Assembly: GCA_965613685.1 (NCBI GenBank) | Contig: OZ277031.1 | Coordinates: forward strand, 62,001-126,000 | Source: Methylotenera oryzisoli_B | GTDB taxonomy: Bacteria > Pseudomonadota > Gammaproteobacteria > Burkholderiales > Methylophilaceae | Direction of reading: 5' to 3' | Length of the DNA stretch: 64,000 bases | In this document: positions 37,311 through 45,703 of the stretch, piece after piece | Layout: each line of letters begins with the position of its first letter | Position numbering within the stretch: the first letter of the stretch is position 1 | Translations under genes and position numbers: made by a program | The notes under the pieces: model-generated | Told to the model about the DNA's origin: nothing | The model's input: only the letters and a program-made list of their open reading frames with translations | The model's database searches: none

Positions 37311-38330
37311 ATGAGTTCCACCACTGTCAAATCCAAGCAGGAATATGCGGAGTCTTTAGACGAGGAATGTATCAAGCTATCCAATGCATTAACGCGTGCT
37401 GCACAAATGTTATCACTCAATGAACTGCGTCTTATCTACTTAGCTGTTAAGAAGATACCTGTTGGTATTACCTCTGCCGAATATCTCTGCAACCCCAGTA
37501 TTACGATTACAGCAGCGGAGTTTAGGGCTCGCTATGGCATGGACCAAGACGCGGCACAGAAGGCACTTAAATCGTCCGCTAAGGCATTGTATGACCGTTC
37601 GGTGATATGGCATCTGGGGGATGAGTCTGAAACTTGGACCCGATGGATATGGGCGCGGACTAAATATCAAAATGGGTCTGTCAGCATCAAGTTCACCCCA
37701 GACATATTGCCTCACCTACTTAAACTTCAAAGCCACTTTACCTTGCTGGAACTCAACTATGTAGGCGCCTTTAAATCAGCGAATACCGTGAGGTTGTATA
37801 GCATCCTTAGCTCGTGGAAATCTAAAGGGGGCAAGACCTTTGCCATTGAAGACCTACATCATCAGCTAGACTCTAATGCGACTTGTATTAAAGACTTTGG
37901 TCAGTTCCGTAGGCATGTATTGAAGTCTTCAGTCGCTGAAATTAATGGCCTGACTGGATTGATTGTGACGTACACCCCAATCAAAGGAGCGCAAGGTCGG
38001 GTGGTTAAGATTACATTTACGGTGAATACAAAAGTAGATATCGCCAAGGCTGCAAATCGCATGCTGGATGTGCCTGGATTGACCGGTGATGAAGAGGTTA
38101 TATTAGGTGAATATAAATGGGGTTATGGGAAGTTCTCGGATGCACCCGATAAGTGGGTGCGTGACAGTCATCCGGATTCTGCGGTTCAGGCGGCTAGGCG
38201 TAGTTCAGCAATCCTTGGGCGAACAGTGACGGAACAGGAAGTATTGGATGCGCACCTGCATTATCTGAAACTGATGCACGAAGCGGATAAAGCTAGAAGC
38301 AATGCGGCTGTCAGCTTTGTGGAAGGCTGA
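37311..38330 (+). CDS. Rep_3 family plasmid replication initiator
   Basis: The 339-residue protein belongs to the RepB/Rep_3 (PF01051) initiators: LIYLAVKKIPVG, ITITAAEFRARYGMDQDAAQKALKSS, then FTLLELNYVGAFKSANTVRLYSILSSWKS and a second winged helix with FRRHVLKSSVAEIN. These bind iterons and open the origin. Two iterons lie just upstream. It suggests the element can replicate when excised. The C-terminal ~90 residues, with WVRDSHPDSAVQAARR, are outside the core domain. Confidence 0.93.
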   Translation: MSSTTVKSKQEYAESLDEECIKLSNALTRAAQMLSLNELRLIYLAVKKIPVGITSAEYLCNPSITITAAEFRARYGMDQDAAQKALKSSAKALYDRSVIWHLGDESETWTRWIWARTKYQNGSVSIKFTPDILPHLLKLQSHFTLLELNYVGAFKSANTVRLYSILSSWKSKGGKTFAIEDLHHQLDSNATCIKDFGQFRRHVLKSSVAEINGLTGLIVTYTPIKGAQGRVVKITFTVNTKVDIAKAANRMLDVPGLTGDEEVILGEYKWGYGKFSDAPDKWVRDSHPDSAVQAARRSSAILGRTVTEQEVLDAHLHYLKLMHEADKARSNAAVSFVEG

Positions 38331-38511
38331 TTTAGAGGTCGTCAGGCAACTAGGGGCCATTAGTGGACAGTCATTCTAATTAAAACTAGAATAGTTTGTG
38401 TGGGTATCAGCTATTATTTATTAAACAGGCTCGCTTACATGTTTAATCCCCATTAGCTTTATTCATGGTATTACTCATAGCGCACTATGATTTAAACTCA
38501 TCGGGGCAAAG

Positions 38512-39075
38512 ATGTTCAAAATTTTAGTTATATTTTTACTTTTGTTACTAACGGCTTGTGGTAATAAGCTAGATGGTACTTATGTTGATGATACTGGCCT
38601 TTTAAAATACACCTTTAAGTCCAATGGTAAGGTATATCAATCCGCAATGGGAGTGGAAATGGAATTACCTTACATCATTGAGGGTGACAAGATAAAATTG
38701 TCAATTAATAATGGGGTTAACATGGTGCTTACCTTGCAGGCAGATGGAACAATAGAAGCTCCGATGGGTATTTTGTTGAGGAAACAAGGCTCAAGTAATG
38801 CAAGTATATTGCCATCATCCCAAAATACCCCCCCCACTAAACTGCAAGATCTAAAACCAAAATCGGATAGTCCGCAGTCCAATGACGCTCAAACTGCGTT
38901 AAAACAATTGTATGTTGAAGAAGACTCTTGTAGAGGCGGTTCTGGCGATAACAAGGCCACTTGGGCAGCATGCGATCGAAGAGATAGGTTGGTAGAAAAA
39001 TTAACGAAACTCGGCTGGTGCTTGGGGCCAGAAGACGCTGCTTCATATGAGAAATCATGGCAACCCTGTGTATGA
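38512..39075 (+). CDS. Lipoprotein of unknown function
   Basis: The 187-residue product has a lipoprotein signal (MFKILVIFLLLLLTAC, lipobox LTAC). A first part resembles small META/lipocalin-like folds (LDGTYVDDTGLLKYTFKSNG), a Pro/Ser/Gln linker follows, and a C-terminal domain has four Cys in a pattern of two pairs (EDSCRGGSG, AACDRR, GWCLG, QPCV), likely disulfides. I know no family. It starts a plus-strand run with the next two genes. Confidence 0.78.
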   Translation: MFKILVIFLLLLLTACGNKLDGTYVDDTGLLKYTFKSNGKVYQSAMGVEMELPYIIEGDKIKLSINNGVNMVLTLQADGTIEAPMGILLRKQGSSNASILPSSQNTPPTKLQDLKPKSDSPQSNDAQTALKQLYVEEDSCRGGSGDNKATWAACDRRDRLVEKLTKLGWCLGPEDAASYEKSWQPCV

Positions 39076-39105
39076 AGAAAAATTCGTGTTGATGAATGTT
39101 TCTAA

Positions 39106-39942
39106 GTGAATAAATTTTGCGCATCCTGCGGAAATAATCTTCCAAGTTCAGCTAAATTTTGCCGGTTTTGTGGTGTCTCGCAGCAACCCACTGTCGATGC
39201 ACCCCTACTTCCTCTCTCAGAAGACAAAAGTGAAACAAGGCAACTTACTGGAGATACTAGTCAAGAGACTCAGCTTAGAATATCTCCCAAAGTTCTCTAT
39301 GTAATGGGTATAGCGCTTATCCTGATTGCCGGCTATTCAGGATTTCAAGTTTGGTCTACAAAGCAGCGAACTGATACTCAAGCAAGACTGATGCTAGAGC
39401 AGCACGCTATAGAACTAAATAAGCTAAAAAAGGAAACCGATGAGGCGCGAAGAGTTGCAGAGCAAGAGAAGTTAGTAGCAGAGCAAAATGCTAAACGCGA
39501 ACTAGAATTGTTGCAAATCGAGGCGCAGCAAGTCAAAGATGAAAAGGAAAAGGCTGAAAACGCCCGTTTGGAAGCGGAAAGGGTAGCTACAGACCAGAAA
39601 GCCAAACTTGATGAGCTGGAACTAAATAATACCCTTAAAAGTCTTGACCAAACGGCACAGCTAGATAGTTATAGCAAACAAATCTCTAGTCTTCCCAAAG
39701 TAAAATCATACCCACGACTTGCTCAAATGCGTGGCTGGCAAGGAGTGGTTACAATCAGGTTAGACTTTGATGCGCAAGGACGCGCGGTTGCTGCCTCGAT
39801 TCAGCAGACAAGCGGATATTCCTTGCTAGATAGTGATGCTTTAGAGAAGGTTAAGGGTGTGGCATCTTACCCTACACCTCCAACTTCTTTGATTGGTAAA
39901 CCATTTAGCATATCTATCCCTATTAAATATTCGTTGGACTGA
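39106..39942 (+). CDS. Zinc-ribbon / coiled-coil / TonB C-terminal fusion protein
   Basis: The 278-residue protein has an N-terminal zinc ribbon (CASCGNNLPSSAKFCRFCG, residues 4-22), a linker, one membrane helix (~67-85), about 85 residues of charged coiled coil, and a C-terminal TonB-type domain (YPRLAQMRGWQGVVTIRLDF with SGYSLLDSDALEKVK). The ribbon would be cytoplasmic and the TonB domain periplasmic. TonB C-domains contact outer-membrane proteins, but here there is no Pro-rich spacer or ExbB/D-contacting motif. GTG start at 39106; a later start would remove the ribbon. Function unknown. Confidence 0.84.
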   Translation: MNKFCASCGNNLPSSAKFCRFCGVSQQPTVDAPLLPLSEDKSETRQLTGDTSQETQLRISPKVLYVMGIALILIAGYSGFQVWSTKQRTDTQARLMLEQHAIELNKLKKETDEARRVAEQEKLVAEQNAKRELELLQIEAQQVKDEKEKAENARLEAERVATDQKAKLDELELNNTLKSLDQTAQLDSYSKQISSLPKVKSYPRLAQMRGWQGVVTIRLDFDAQGRAVAASIQQTSGYSLLDSDALEKVKGVASYPTPPTSLIGKPFSISIPIKYSLD

Positions 39943-40003
39943 TTAAAAAATTTAATAAGTATTTAAATCCAGAAATTTCATCACGTTATTAGGCGGGCTT
40001 CCC

Positions 40004-40540
40004 ATGTTTTGTATGCAATGTGGTAAAGAAATTAATGAAACAGCAAAGTTCTGCTATTCCTGTGGCGCAGGTCAGGAAATTGATGAGAGCGATATAGCGC
40101 CCAGTGTATCTGATAGTGCACCAATACAAGAAAGAGTTCCTGTTAATGTTGAGCCAAAATCCCAGGGTAGAAATTGGATGTTGGTATTAATGGTCTTTGG
40201 GATATTCATGGTGCTGATAATTGCCAATGCTGATAAATTGAAGTTCTTAGACAAAGATCAGCAAGCGCTTGAAGAGTTTAAGCAGTCGACTGAGGGACAA
40301 GCACTTTTCGCGTGTGTTGGTGCAAATGGCTTAATCAATTGGAGAATCTTTAAATCTGATACCACAGAGCAGAATGTTCGTGTGATTGAAGCTAAATTGA
40401 GCAAGCGTCAGGAGAAGTTTGAGATTCAATACCTTTACAACCTAGAAACAAAAGTAAAGGAGATTGCATTCATGTCAAAAGATGGTAAGCCCCAGAGTAA
40501 GTTTCTAGGCGCACTAGAATTTGGTACATTTTGCATGTGA
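40004..40540 (+). CDS. Zinc-ribbon membrane protein
   Basis: The 178-residue product has an N-terminal zinc ribbon (CMQCGKEINETAKFCYSCG), a ~40-residue linker, one membrane helix (MLVLMVFGIFMVLIIANA) and a ~95-residue C-terminal domain with two Cys (LFACVGANG, GTFCM) I do not recognise. Same topology as the preceding gene's N-terminal half, so the two may be related by duplication and may work together. Confidence 0.8.
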   Translation: MFCMQCGKEINETAKFCYSCGAGQEIDESDIAPSVSDSAPIQERVPVNVEPKSQGRNWMLVLMVFGIFMVLIIANADKLKFLDKDQQALEEFKQSTEGQALFACVGANGLINWRIFKSDTTEQNVRVIEAKLSKRQEKFEIQYLYNLETKVKEIAFMSKDGKPQSKFLGALEFGTFCM

Positions 40541-40636
40541 TCAGACGGATGTAAATTGAACTTGGGGCCAGTAGCAGACATTATTCTAAATTTTAAATAG
40601 GCTACTGAATGTATCTATTGCTGAAAATATGATTAG

Positions 40637-41752
40637 CTATTCGCAACGCCACCCAGGTTGAGGGGGGTCTGGAAATAACTGTCCTGCCATGACATATTGA
40701 CCATCGCCTTTTTTAGGCAACGTGTTTGAATCATAAAAAAAAGTTAAATTACTCCATGTACCACCACTGCCGCTAGTCCAATTATGTAAAACATAAAATG
40801 GTTTACTGTTAGGTATTGAAATACTATAAAACCTATCGCCGCCTGATGCACTACCAGAACTATCGCAAGCAATTAGTTTTTTGAATTGATTCATTTTTGT
40901 AGGTATAGCCAAATCATTTGGTGTATTACTATAAATTTTAAGAGTACTAACAGAGCCCCTAGTTGGTCCATTAATAATATCGATATCAAGCAACTTATTG
41001 AAATCTATATTTTCTAAAACTATTAAATTACCATCCCTGTATACTTCACACCTTATTTTAAATCCATCTTCTTTAGTTAGTTTAACTGGTTTGTCACACC
41101 CGCTTGGAAATACTCGCGCCATACTATTTAAATCTGGATTTTGAGAAAATAACGTAAATATATCGCTCAATTCATTACTTTGAGCGGCCTTATCTTTATC
41201 AATTAATTGAGAAAGTTGGTCTATTTTCTTATCTAAACTTTTCACATCAACACCTAACTCGGCTTTAACATTCATCGGAATTAGTTCGCTTGCCGATGCA
41301 AGTATATTGCCAGTACTTCCTTCCTTTAGGGAGTAAGCTGTAACTGAGAGATCGATACCACTCTCATTAATTTTTGGTGAAAGCGTTATACTTACATCAG
41401 CCTCAGCGCTAGTGGTAATTTTCTCTAAATCTTGGTTGTTAAATTCAATCGCTTCTTTCCAGATCTCCTCAGTTGAATTTCTATTAAGAATGACAAAGTT
41501 TGAGTTACTTGATTTAACTAATGCGCCAGAGAATTCAGCCATAAGTTTTTGCAAGAAGGCCTCTGGGAGACCATTTTTTTCTGGAGACGTCATCTTAAGG
41601 GCAACTCTTGACCCTTTAGGAATCTTAGGAGCCATTTCCTCTGCAATCTTAGTATATTGTTCCTTATACTTGACTTCCGCACTATCTTTATTTGAGCATG
41701 AAGTCAGATTTAATAGCATTAGTATTGAAATAATATATTTAATATATTTCAT
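40637..41752 (-). CDS. CsgG/LpoB-like lipoprotein
   Basis: The 371-residue product has a lipoprotein signal (LLNLTSC). Residues ~40-165 resemble the periplasmic CsgG/LpoB/FlgO fold: KIPKGSRVALKMTS, FVILNRNSTEEIWKEA and TSAEADVSITLSP. A helical spacer follows, then a Cys-containing beta-rich C-terminal domain (SGCDKP, RCEVYRD, LIACDSSG). The gene is strikingly AT-rich compared with the core genome. It lies behind the exported protein gene on the same strand and is convergent with the zinc-ribbon genes. Confidence 0.7.
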   Translation of the reverse strand: MKYIKYIISILMLLNLTSCSNKDSAEVKYKEQYTKIAEEMAPKIPKGSRVALKMTSPEKNGLPEAFLQKLMAEFSGALVKSSNSNFVILNRNSTEEIWKEAIEFNNQDLEKITTSAEADVSITLSPKINESGIDLSVTAYSLKEGSTGNILASASELIPMNVKAELGVDVKSLDKKIDQLSQLIDKDKAAQSNELSDIFTLFSQNPDLNSMARVFPSGCDKPVKLTKEDGFKIRCEVYRDGNLIVLENIDFNKLLDIDIINGPTRGSVSTLKIYSNTPNDLAIPTKMNQFKKLIACDSSGSASGGDRFYSISIPNSKPFYVLHNWTSGSGGTWSNLTFFYDSNTLPKKGDGQYVMAGQLFPDPPQPGWRCE

Positions 41753-41783
41753 ATATTTACTCTCTCGTTTTATTTTAAACTAA

Positions 41784-42659
41784 TTAATCTTGAGCTTTTA
41801 CTACAACATTCTTTTCATTTATTCCAGTTTTTTTAAGTGCGTTGATTACAATTGACTCCATTTCTATTAGCGATTTTTTTGCTCTAACAGAATATATTCT
41901 TTCCTTTTCACTTGCTTTTAATAGCTCTACCTCTACTTTCCCGTCACTACTTATCTTTTCAATTGCACTTTTTATTTTCTCTTTCTGAATATTTTGAAAA
42001 CCAACAGTGTAGGTATTTATTAATAATTCGTTACTATTTCTTGACAATGCCGAATCATCAATATTTGATTCTTTTAAGTTGAAATCATTAAATTTATTGA
42101 TGAGAGTATTTCCTAATTCGGAAGATAAGCTAATACTTAAATCTCCAATTTTTTCTTCTAGGCACAACTCATTACAAATTGAAGTATCTTTTGGTAGAGA
42201 TAATGAATTTTGTGATTTCAATTCAAAAGATGACAAAGCTCGCTGATTTCTAAGGTCAAATATTTGGCCTCTAATCCTTACGCTTATTTTCCGTGTCATT
42301 GACATAACTTGGGTGTTAGGGAAAATTGCAAAAATTACGCCAAACCTACTTCTTACCCTAGCATCGTTTGTAGAATTGGCAATTGATAATGCTTTTATTA
42401 AGTCCTGCTTATTTCTGCTTTCTGTATATATAAAGCCCAATCTTGCAGAAATCATATCTTCATCAACAACATAAATGTTTTTATTAATCAATGATTGTTG
42501 GAGTTCAGTCACTACTCTTTTATAAATTTCACTGCTTCTTTTAATGGCATTTTTATCAGCATCTTCTCCAATAATAACCATAGTTATGGTCTTGGAATTT
42601 GCCCATGCAACAGAGTGTGATGTTATGAGAAATAGAAGAGTGAATATTATTTTTTTCAT
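41784..42659 (-). CDS. Exported protein of unknown function (FlgT/CsgG-like features)
   Basis: The 291-residue product has a signal peptide (MKKIIFTLLFLITSHSVAWA). The following ITMVIIGEDADKNAIKRSSEIYKRV, VVDEDMISARLGF and repeated beta-alpha pattern suggest CsgG/FlgT-like modules, but identity is weak. A Cys pair (SICNELCLEE) may form a disulfide. AT-rich like its downstream neighbour, 31 bases away; they probably form one operon. Confidence 0.65.
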   Translation of the reverse strand: MKKIIFTLLFLITSHSVAWANSKTITMVIIGEDADKNAIKRSSEIYKRVVTELQQSLINKNIYVVDEDMISARLGFIYTESRNKQDLIKALSIANSTNDARVRSRFGVIFAIFPNTQVMSMTRKISVRIRGQIFDLRNQRALSSFELKSQNSLSLPKDTSICNELCLEEKIGDLSISLSSELGNTLINKFNDFNLKESNIDDSALSRNSNELLINTYTVGFQNIQKEKIKSAIEKISSDGKVEVELLKASEKERIYSVRAKKSLIEMESIVINALKKTGINEKNVVVKAQD

Positions 42660-42724
42660 TTAGCTGACCCACTAAAAATTTAGATTTTCATTTAGTTGTA
42701 ATAATATATAAATTGTATATTAAT

Positions 42725-42748
42725 GTTTTTTCGTTTTTTCGTTTTTTC
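42725..42748. repeat. Octanucleotide tandem repeat GTTTTTTC x3
   Basis: Three perfect 8-base units followed by a partial one, 66 bases before the start of the minus-strand exported-protein gene. Such repeats can vary in number by slippage, which would change promoter spacing. Confidence 0.85.
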
Positions 42749-42914
42749 GTTTATTAGGATACTAGCAGGGAATTAATCAGAATTTCTCTATATTCTATAA
42801 AAGTGTTTTAGGTGGAAGATTTTTTCTCCTACCAGTTATCCAGGCTATTAAAATCTGAACGACTGCCCGCTTTGGGTCGTTAGCCCCGACCCTCACCGTC
42901 TGCTTTGAGGCATT

Positions 42915-43205
42915 TTAGTCCCAGCTAGACCCACCAAAGCTAGACCCTGAATCAAAGCTTGAACCAGAATCCCAGCTGCTACTGCTGTCAAAGCTGGAGC
43001 TGGAATCCCAACTAGTATCACTGGCCGAACTTTCCCAGTGACTGCTACTGTCCGTACCGAACACGTTTCCCGCCACATCTAAGCTACCCATGCCGTCGGT
43101 CATCGGCAAGCCCGTTGCTGGGTTGATGGTTGGTGTGTTCGTTGTGTTGCTGAAATTGACGCTAGCGTTATCGTTAGTGCCAAATAATAATGTCCAAATA
43201 CTCAT
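42915..43205 (-). CDS. Small Ser/Asp/Trp repeat protein
   Basis: The 96-residue product starts MSIWTLLFGTNDNASV and ends in ~40 residues made of units like SSFDSSSSWDSGSSFD. No signal peptide is evident. CGAGG at a proper distance supports the ATG at 43205. It is rich in S, D, G and aromatic residues, a composition typical of disordered or phase-separating tails. Similar short proteins occur on plasmids and ICEs, but I cannot name a function. Confidence 0.68.
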   Translation of the reverse strand: MSIWTLLFGTNDNASVNFSNTTNTPTINPATGLPMTDGMGSLDVAGNVFGTDSSSHWESSASDTSWDSSSSFDSSSSWDSGSSFDSGSSFGGSSWD

Positions 43206-43286
43206 GTGTAATACCTCGTTAAATTGAATTGAAATTGCGGTAGGTGTCCTTCCCAGAACACCTACTTCATTGAAAGAATAGCTACC

Positions 43287-43790
43287 TCATAGCCCGTTGG
43301 CATTGGTGCAAGTGTATGTCGTGCCGTTATACTCAAATTCCACCATGTCGCCTCCTAACTTCACATCCCGTGCGAACTTATCGTAGTCTATGTAATAGCG
43401 TAGTGATTCTGGAATGTCATGGGCATAGCACTCGTCAAAGAGTTGCGCTGCCGCATCTTCTAATGAACTTTCTTGTATGCTTACATCGTCATAATGCCCT
43501 AACGCATAGTTCAGTTCATAGCCTTGGTCCAATAGGAAATAGACCCCCAGTTTCTCATCATCTGTCAGTGGTTCAATCTCCTCAAACCATGTGCTAAGGG
43601 TTGCCTGATTGATGCCTGCCATCTCAAATAGCTTGTAGTCGTCACCGTCTATGAACTGAATTTCAAACTCTTCAACTGGTGCACCGTACCTGTCAGTTAA
43701 GCCCTCCATCTGGTTAATGAAGTCCTCGGCTGATTCAAAGTAAAAGCCAGTTGCGTCAAGGCTATATGGCTGAGCGTGTAGTTGTGTCAT
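43287..43790 (-). CDS. ArdA-like antirestriction protein
   Basis: The 167-residue acidic protein has GFYFESAEDFINQMEGL, PVEEFEIQFIDGDDYKLF and a three-domain acidic pattern ending in LRYYIDYDKFARDVKL, matching ArdA proteins that mimic B-form DNA and block type I restriction enzymes. ATG at 43790 with GAGGAATAACG ribosome site; an upstream in-frame start at 43916 is unlikely. ArdA usually acts early when an element enters a new host. Confidence 0.88.
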   Translation of the reverse strand: MTQLHAQPYSLDATGFYFESAEDFINQMEGLTDRYGAPVEEFEIQFIDGDDYKLFEMAGINQATLSTWFEEIEPLTDDEKLGVYFLLDQGYELNYALGHYDDVSIQESSLEDAAAQLFDECYAHDIPESLRYYIDYDKFARDVKLGGDMVEFEYNGTTYTCTNANGL

Positions 43791-43844
43791 TTTCGTTATT
43801 CCTCGGTTGTAAAAGTGATTCTCTCGTGAGGAAAAACCTTCGCA

Positions 43845-43858
43845 CTCCCCTCGGGGAG
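43845..43858 (-). terminator. Attenuator-like hairpin before ardA
   Basis: CTCCCC-GA-GGGGAG on the minus strand with a TTTTT run about 10 bases later, located between the presumed promoter and the ardA start. Confidence 0.5.
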
Positions 43859-43920
43859 CGGGGTGGGGGACCGGCGTTGCGAACATGACAAAACCGGCGA
43901 TTTGCCGGTCTTGCATAGAT

Positions 43921-43967
43921 TCCCACGTTTTAGTCCCTTCACCCGAAGACAGGGACTAAAAATGGGA
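43921..43967. other. Strong hairpin in the ardA upstream region
   Basis: TCCCA-cg-TTTTAGTCCC pairs with GGGACTAAAA-a-TGGGA around a 14-base loop. It could be a terminator or a recognition structure for replication or transfer. Confidence 0.65.
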
Positions 43968-44600
43968 TTGCATGATTGGCAGCTGGTTTAAGTGAGCTAA
44001 TTTAACGACGAATAGGGTTGGTGTTTGCTTGATGTGCCACAAGGCTAAATCGCAACAATGAATGACAGAAAAGCGATAAGCGGTCTGGCGTGAAAGTTGC
44101 AGACTGGTGGCGGTTGGCATTAGGTTTAGCGCTGAATGCTTGGTAGCCCACTACCAATTATTCATTGCTGGGGAGCCGCAAACGTGGCGCATTGATGACC
44201 ATCAATCGCAGACTGTCCTAACAGTCGGTAGTGAAGTGGGGGCAAAGCCCGTCGCCATCGCAGGCTGTTATGCGAGGGAAAAGCAAACCCAAGTTGGCAT
44301 AAGCCAAGTCCAGACGAAAGTCGCAGCCGGACACGTCCAGTGGCAGGTGGTGTTAGCTTTTCCCTCGCATGAAGTGGGCCGGTGAAACCAGACCAATTAA
44401 GGCAAAGAGGGCGACCAAAGACCTACCAAAATAGGAGGCTGCATCGTCCAGAAGCCGATTTAACGCCATTCCTGTCCAAGGATGAGCCGGTAAATTTCCT
44501 ACGAGCATTGAGCGACTTTAAAAAGGGAGCAGACTGCGCATTTGCTACCCCGGACGTTTAGGGTGATGTGCATGCCTAAACTTTTACCTATACCTATTAC
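43968..44600. other. Non-coding structured region of the island
   Basis: No convincing gene is found. ATGCGAGGGAAAAGC (44270-44284) and GCTTTTCCCTCGCAT (44357-44371) form a perfect 15-bp stem around a 72-base interval that itself contains smaller stems (CCAAGTTGG, GTCCAGAC...). It may be a structured RNA, a mobilisation or replication site. Confidence 0.5.
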
Positions 44601-44623
44601 ACACACAATTATGGAGAATAGGT

Positions 44624-45421
44624 ATGTTAAAAATCGATGGAAAGATAGTCGCAAGACGCAATGAAGAGGCAATGCTGAAAGCACTGAACCAGTTTGGCTG
44701 GCTACGAACGCGGGACCTCGCTGCACTCATTTGGCAGAAAGGCAAAAAGAAGCGAGTTAGCTTTGAGTTGCAGCCTTTGATGCTAGAGGCTCCCAACATG
44801 CGTACCTGTCAAATTGTATTGGCGAGATTAAGGAGAAAGCGGATGGTTAACCGAATCAAAGCACCCGATGCCAGTTGGATATACGGGTTAGCCGTAGCGG
44901 GCGCTCGTGAGCTTAACCGTTTAGGCATTGAGGCTAAAAGTGCTGAAGATTCATTGAAACGTATTAGCCTCAGTTTCTATCACCACCGCCGTATCGCAAA
45001 CGAAGTGGCTATCATTGCTGCGATACAAGGATTTGAGGCTGTATCCGAGTTTCAGATAGCAAAAGCCAAGTGGTTTGGTGGCATCACGGGGGTCAATTCC
45101 AAGAAGCCTGACGCATTGGCTATTGATGGAAAAGTAGTGACGTGGATTGAAGTTGAGAGGTCACGACGGAACAAGAAAGACTGGGGACGCCTCATGACTT
45201 GGCTACTGGCGATTTGGCCGACTGACCGCAGTATGAGCTTTAATGCACCATTGCTGGACGGATATGAGCTGTTGAGAGTGCTATTTGTGTGCGAGCAGCC
45301 ATTCATTGATAGGGTCATGGTGGAATTGAAGGCAGCGGGTTGGCCAGATGAAGCTATTCGCCACCGCATTGCTGCTGTACCGTTGGAATACGTGACGGAT
45401 GCAAAGTTTATTCAGCGTTAA
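44624..45421 (+). CDS. Replication-relaxation family-like winged-helix/nuclease-fold protein
   Basis: The 265-residue protein has an N-terminal winged helix (LNQFGWLRTRDLAALIW, TCQIVLARLRRKRMVNRI), then HHRRIANEVAIIAAIQGFE and KKPDALAIDGKVVTWIEVERSRRNKKDW, matching the Replic_Relax pattern whose PD...ExE core resembles PD-(D/E)xK nucleases. Such genes are common on integrative and rolling-circle elements, but their biochemical role is not settled. A TATGGAGAATAGGT site precedes the ATG. Confidence 0.78.
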   Translation: MLKIDGKIVARRNEEAMLKALNQFGWLRTRDLAALIWQKGKKKRVSFELQPLMLEAPNMRTCQIVLARLRRKRMVNRIKAPDASWIYGLAVAGARELNRLGIEAKSAEDSLKRISLSFYHHRRIANEVAIIAAIQGFEAVSEFQIAKAKWFGGITGVNSKKPDALAIDGKVVTWIEVERSRRNKKDWGRLMTWLLAIWPTDRSMSFNAPLLDGYELLRVLFVCEQPFIDRVMVELKAAGWPDEAIRHRIAAVPLEYVTDAKFIQR

Positions 45422-45427
45422 TTGACG

Positions 45428-45453
45428 AAAAAAAGCCTCGGGAATCCCGAGGC
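45428..45453 (-). terminator. Terminator downstream of the integrase
   Basis: GCCTCGGG-ATT-CCCGAGGC hairpin followed by seven T on the minus strand. Confidence 0.85.
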
Positions 45454-45703
45454 CGCTGCCACCACCCGAAGGCGGTAGCAAAGATGCCTTGCGGGCACCT
45501 ATCTATTCCCTACCGTCTGCAAAAACGATAGGCAGGATTTCTAACGCGGGTAGGCTATGCCCACCGAATCAAACGGATAACCAATCTGCGCCTGCAGTTC
45601 AAACTGGTACATTTCTTACTAAGCCGAAGCTTTGAAAATGTTTGTCCTATTCATAGTATAGTCACCAATTTGAAGCAGCGCCTTGATTGTTGTTGTTTAC
45701 GCA

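Noticed and set aside
44107..44385. Open frame of 92 codons in the island's structured region
   Set aside because: Poor start context and no family resemblance; the DNA there is better explained by inverted repeats.
45454..45703. Gap between the integrase terminator and the integrase gene
   Set aside because: No gene, repeat or regulatory site could be supported there.
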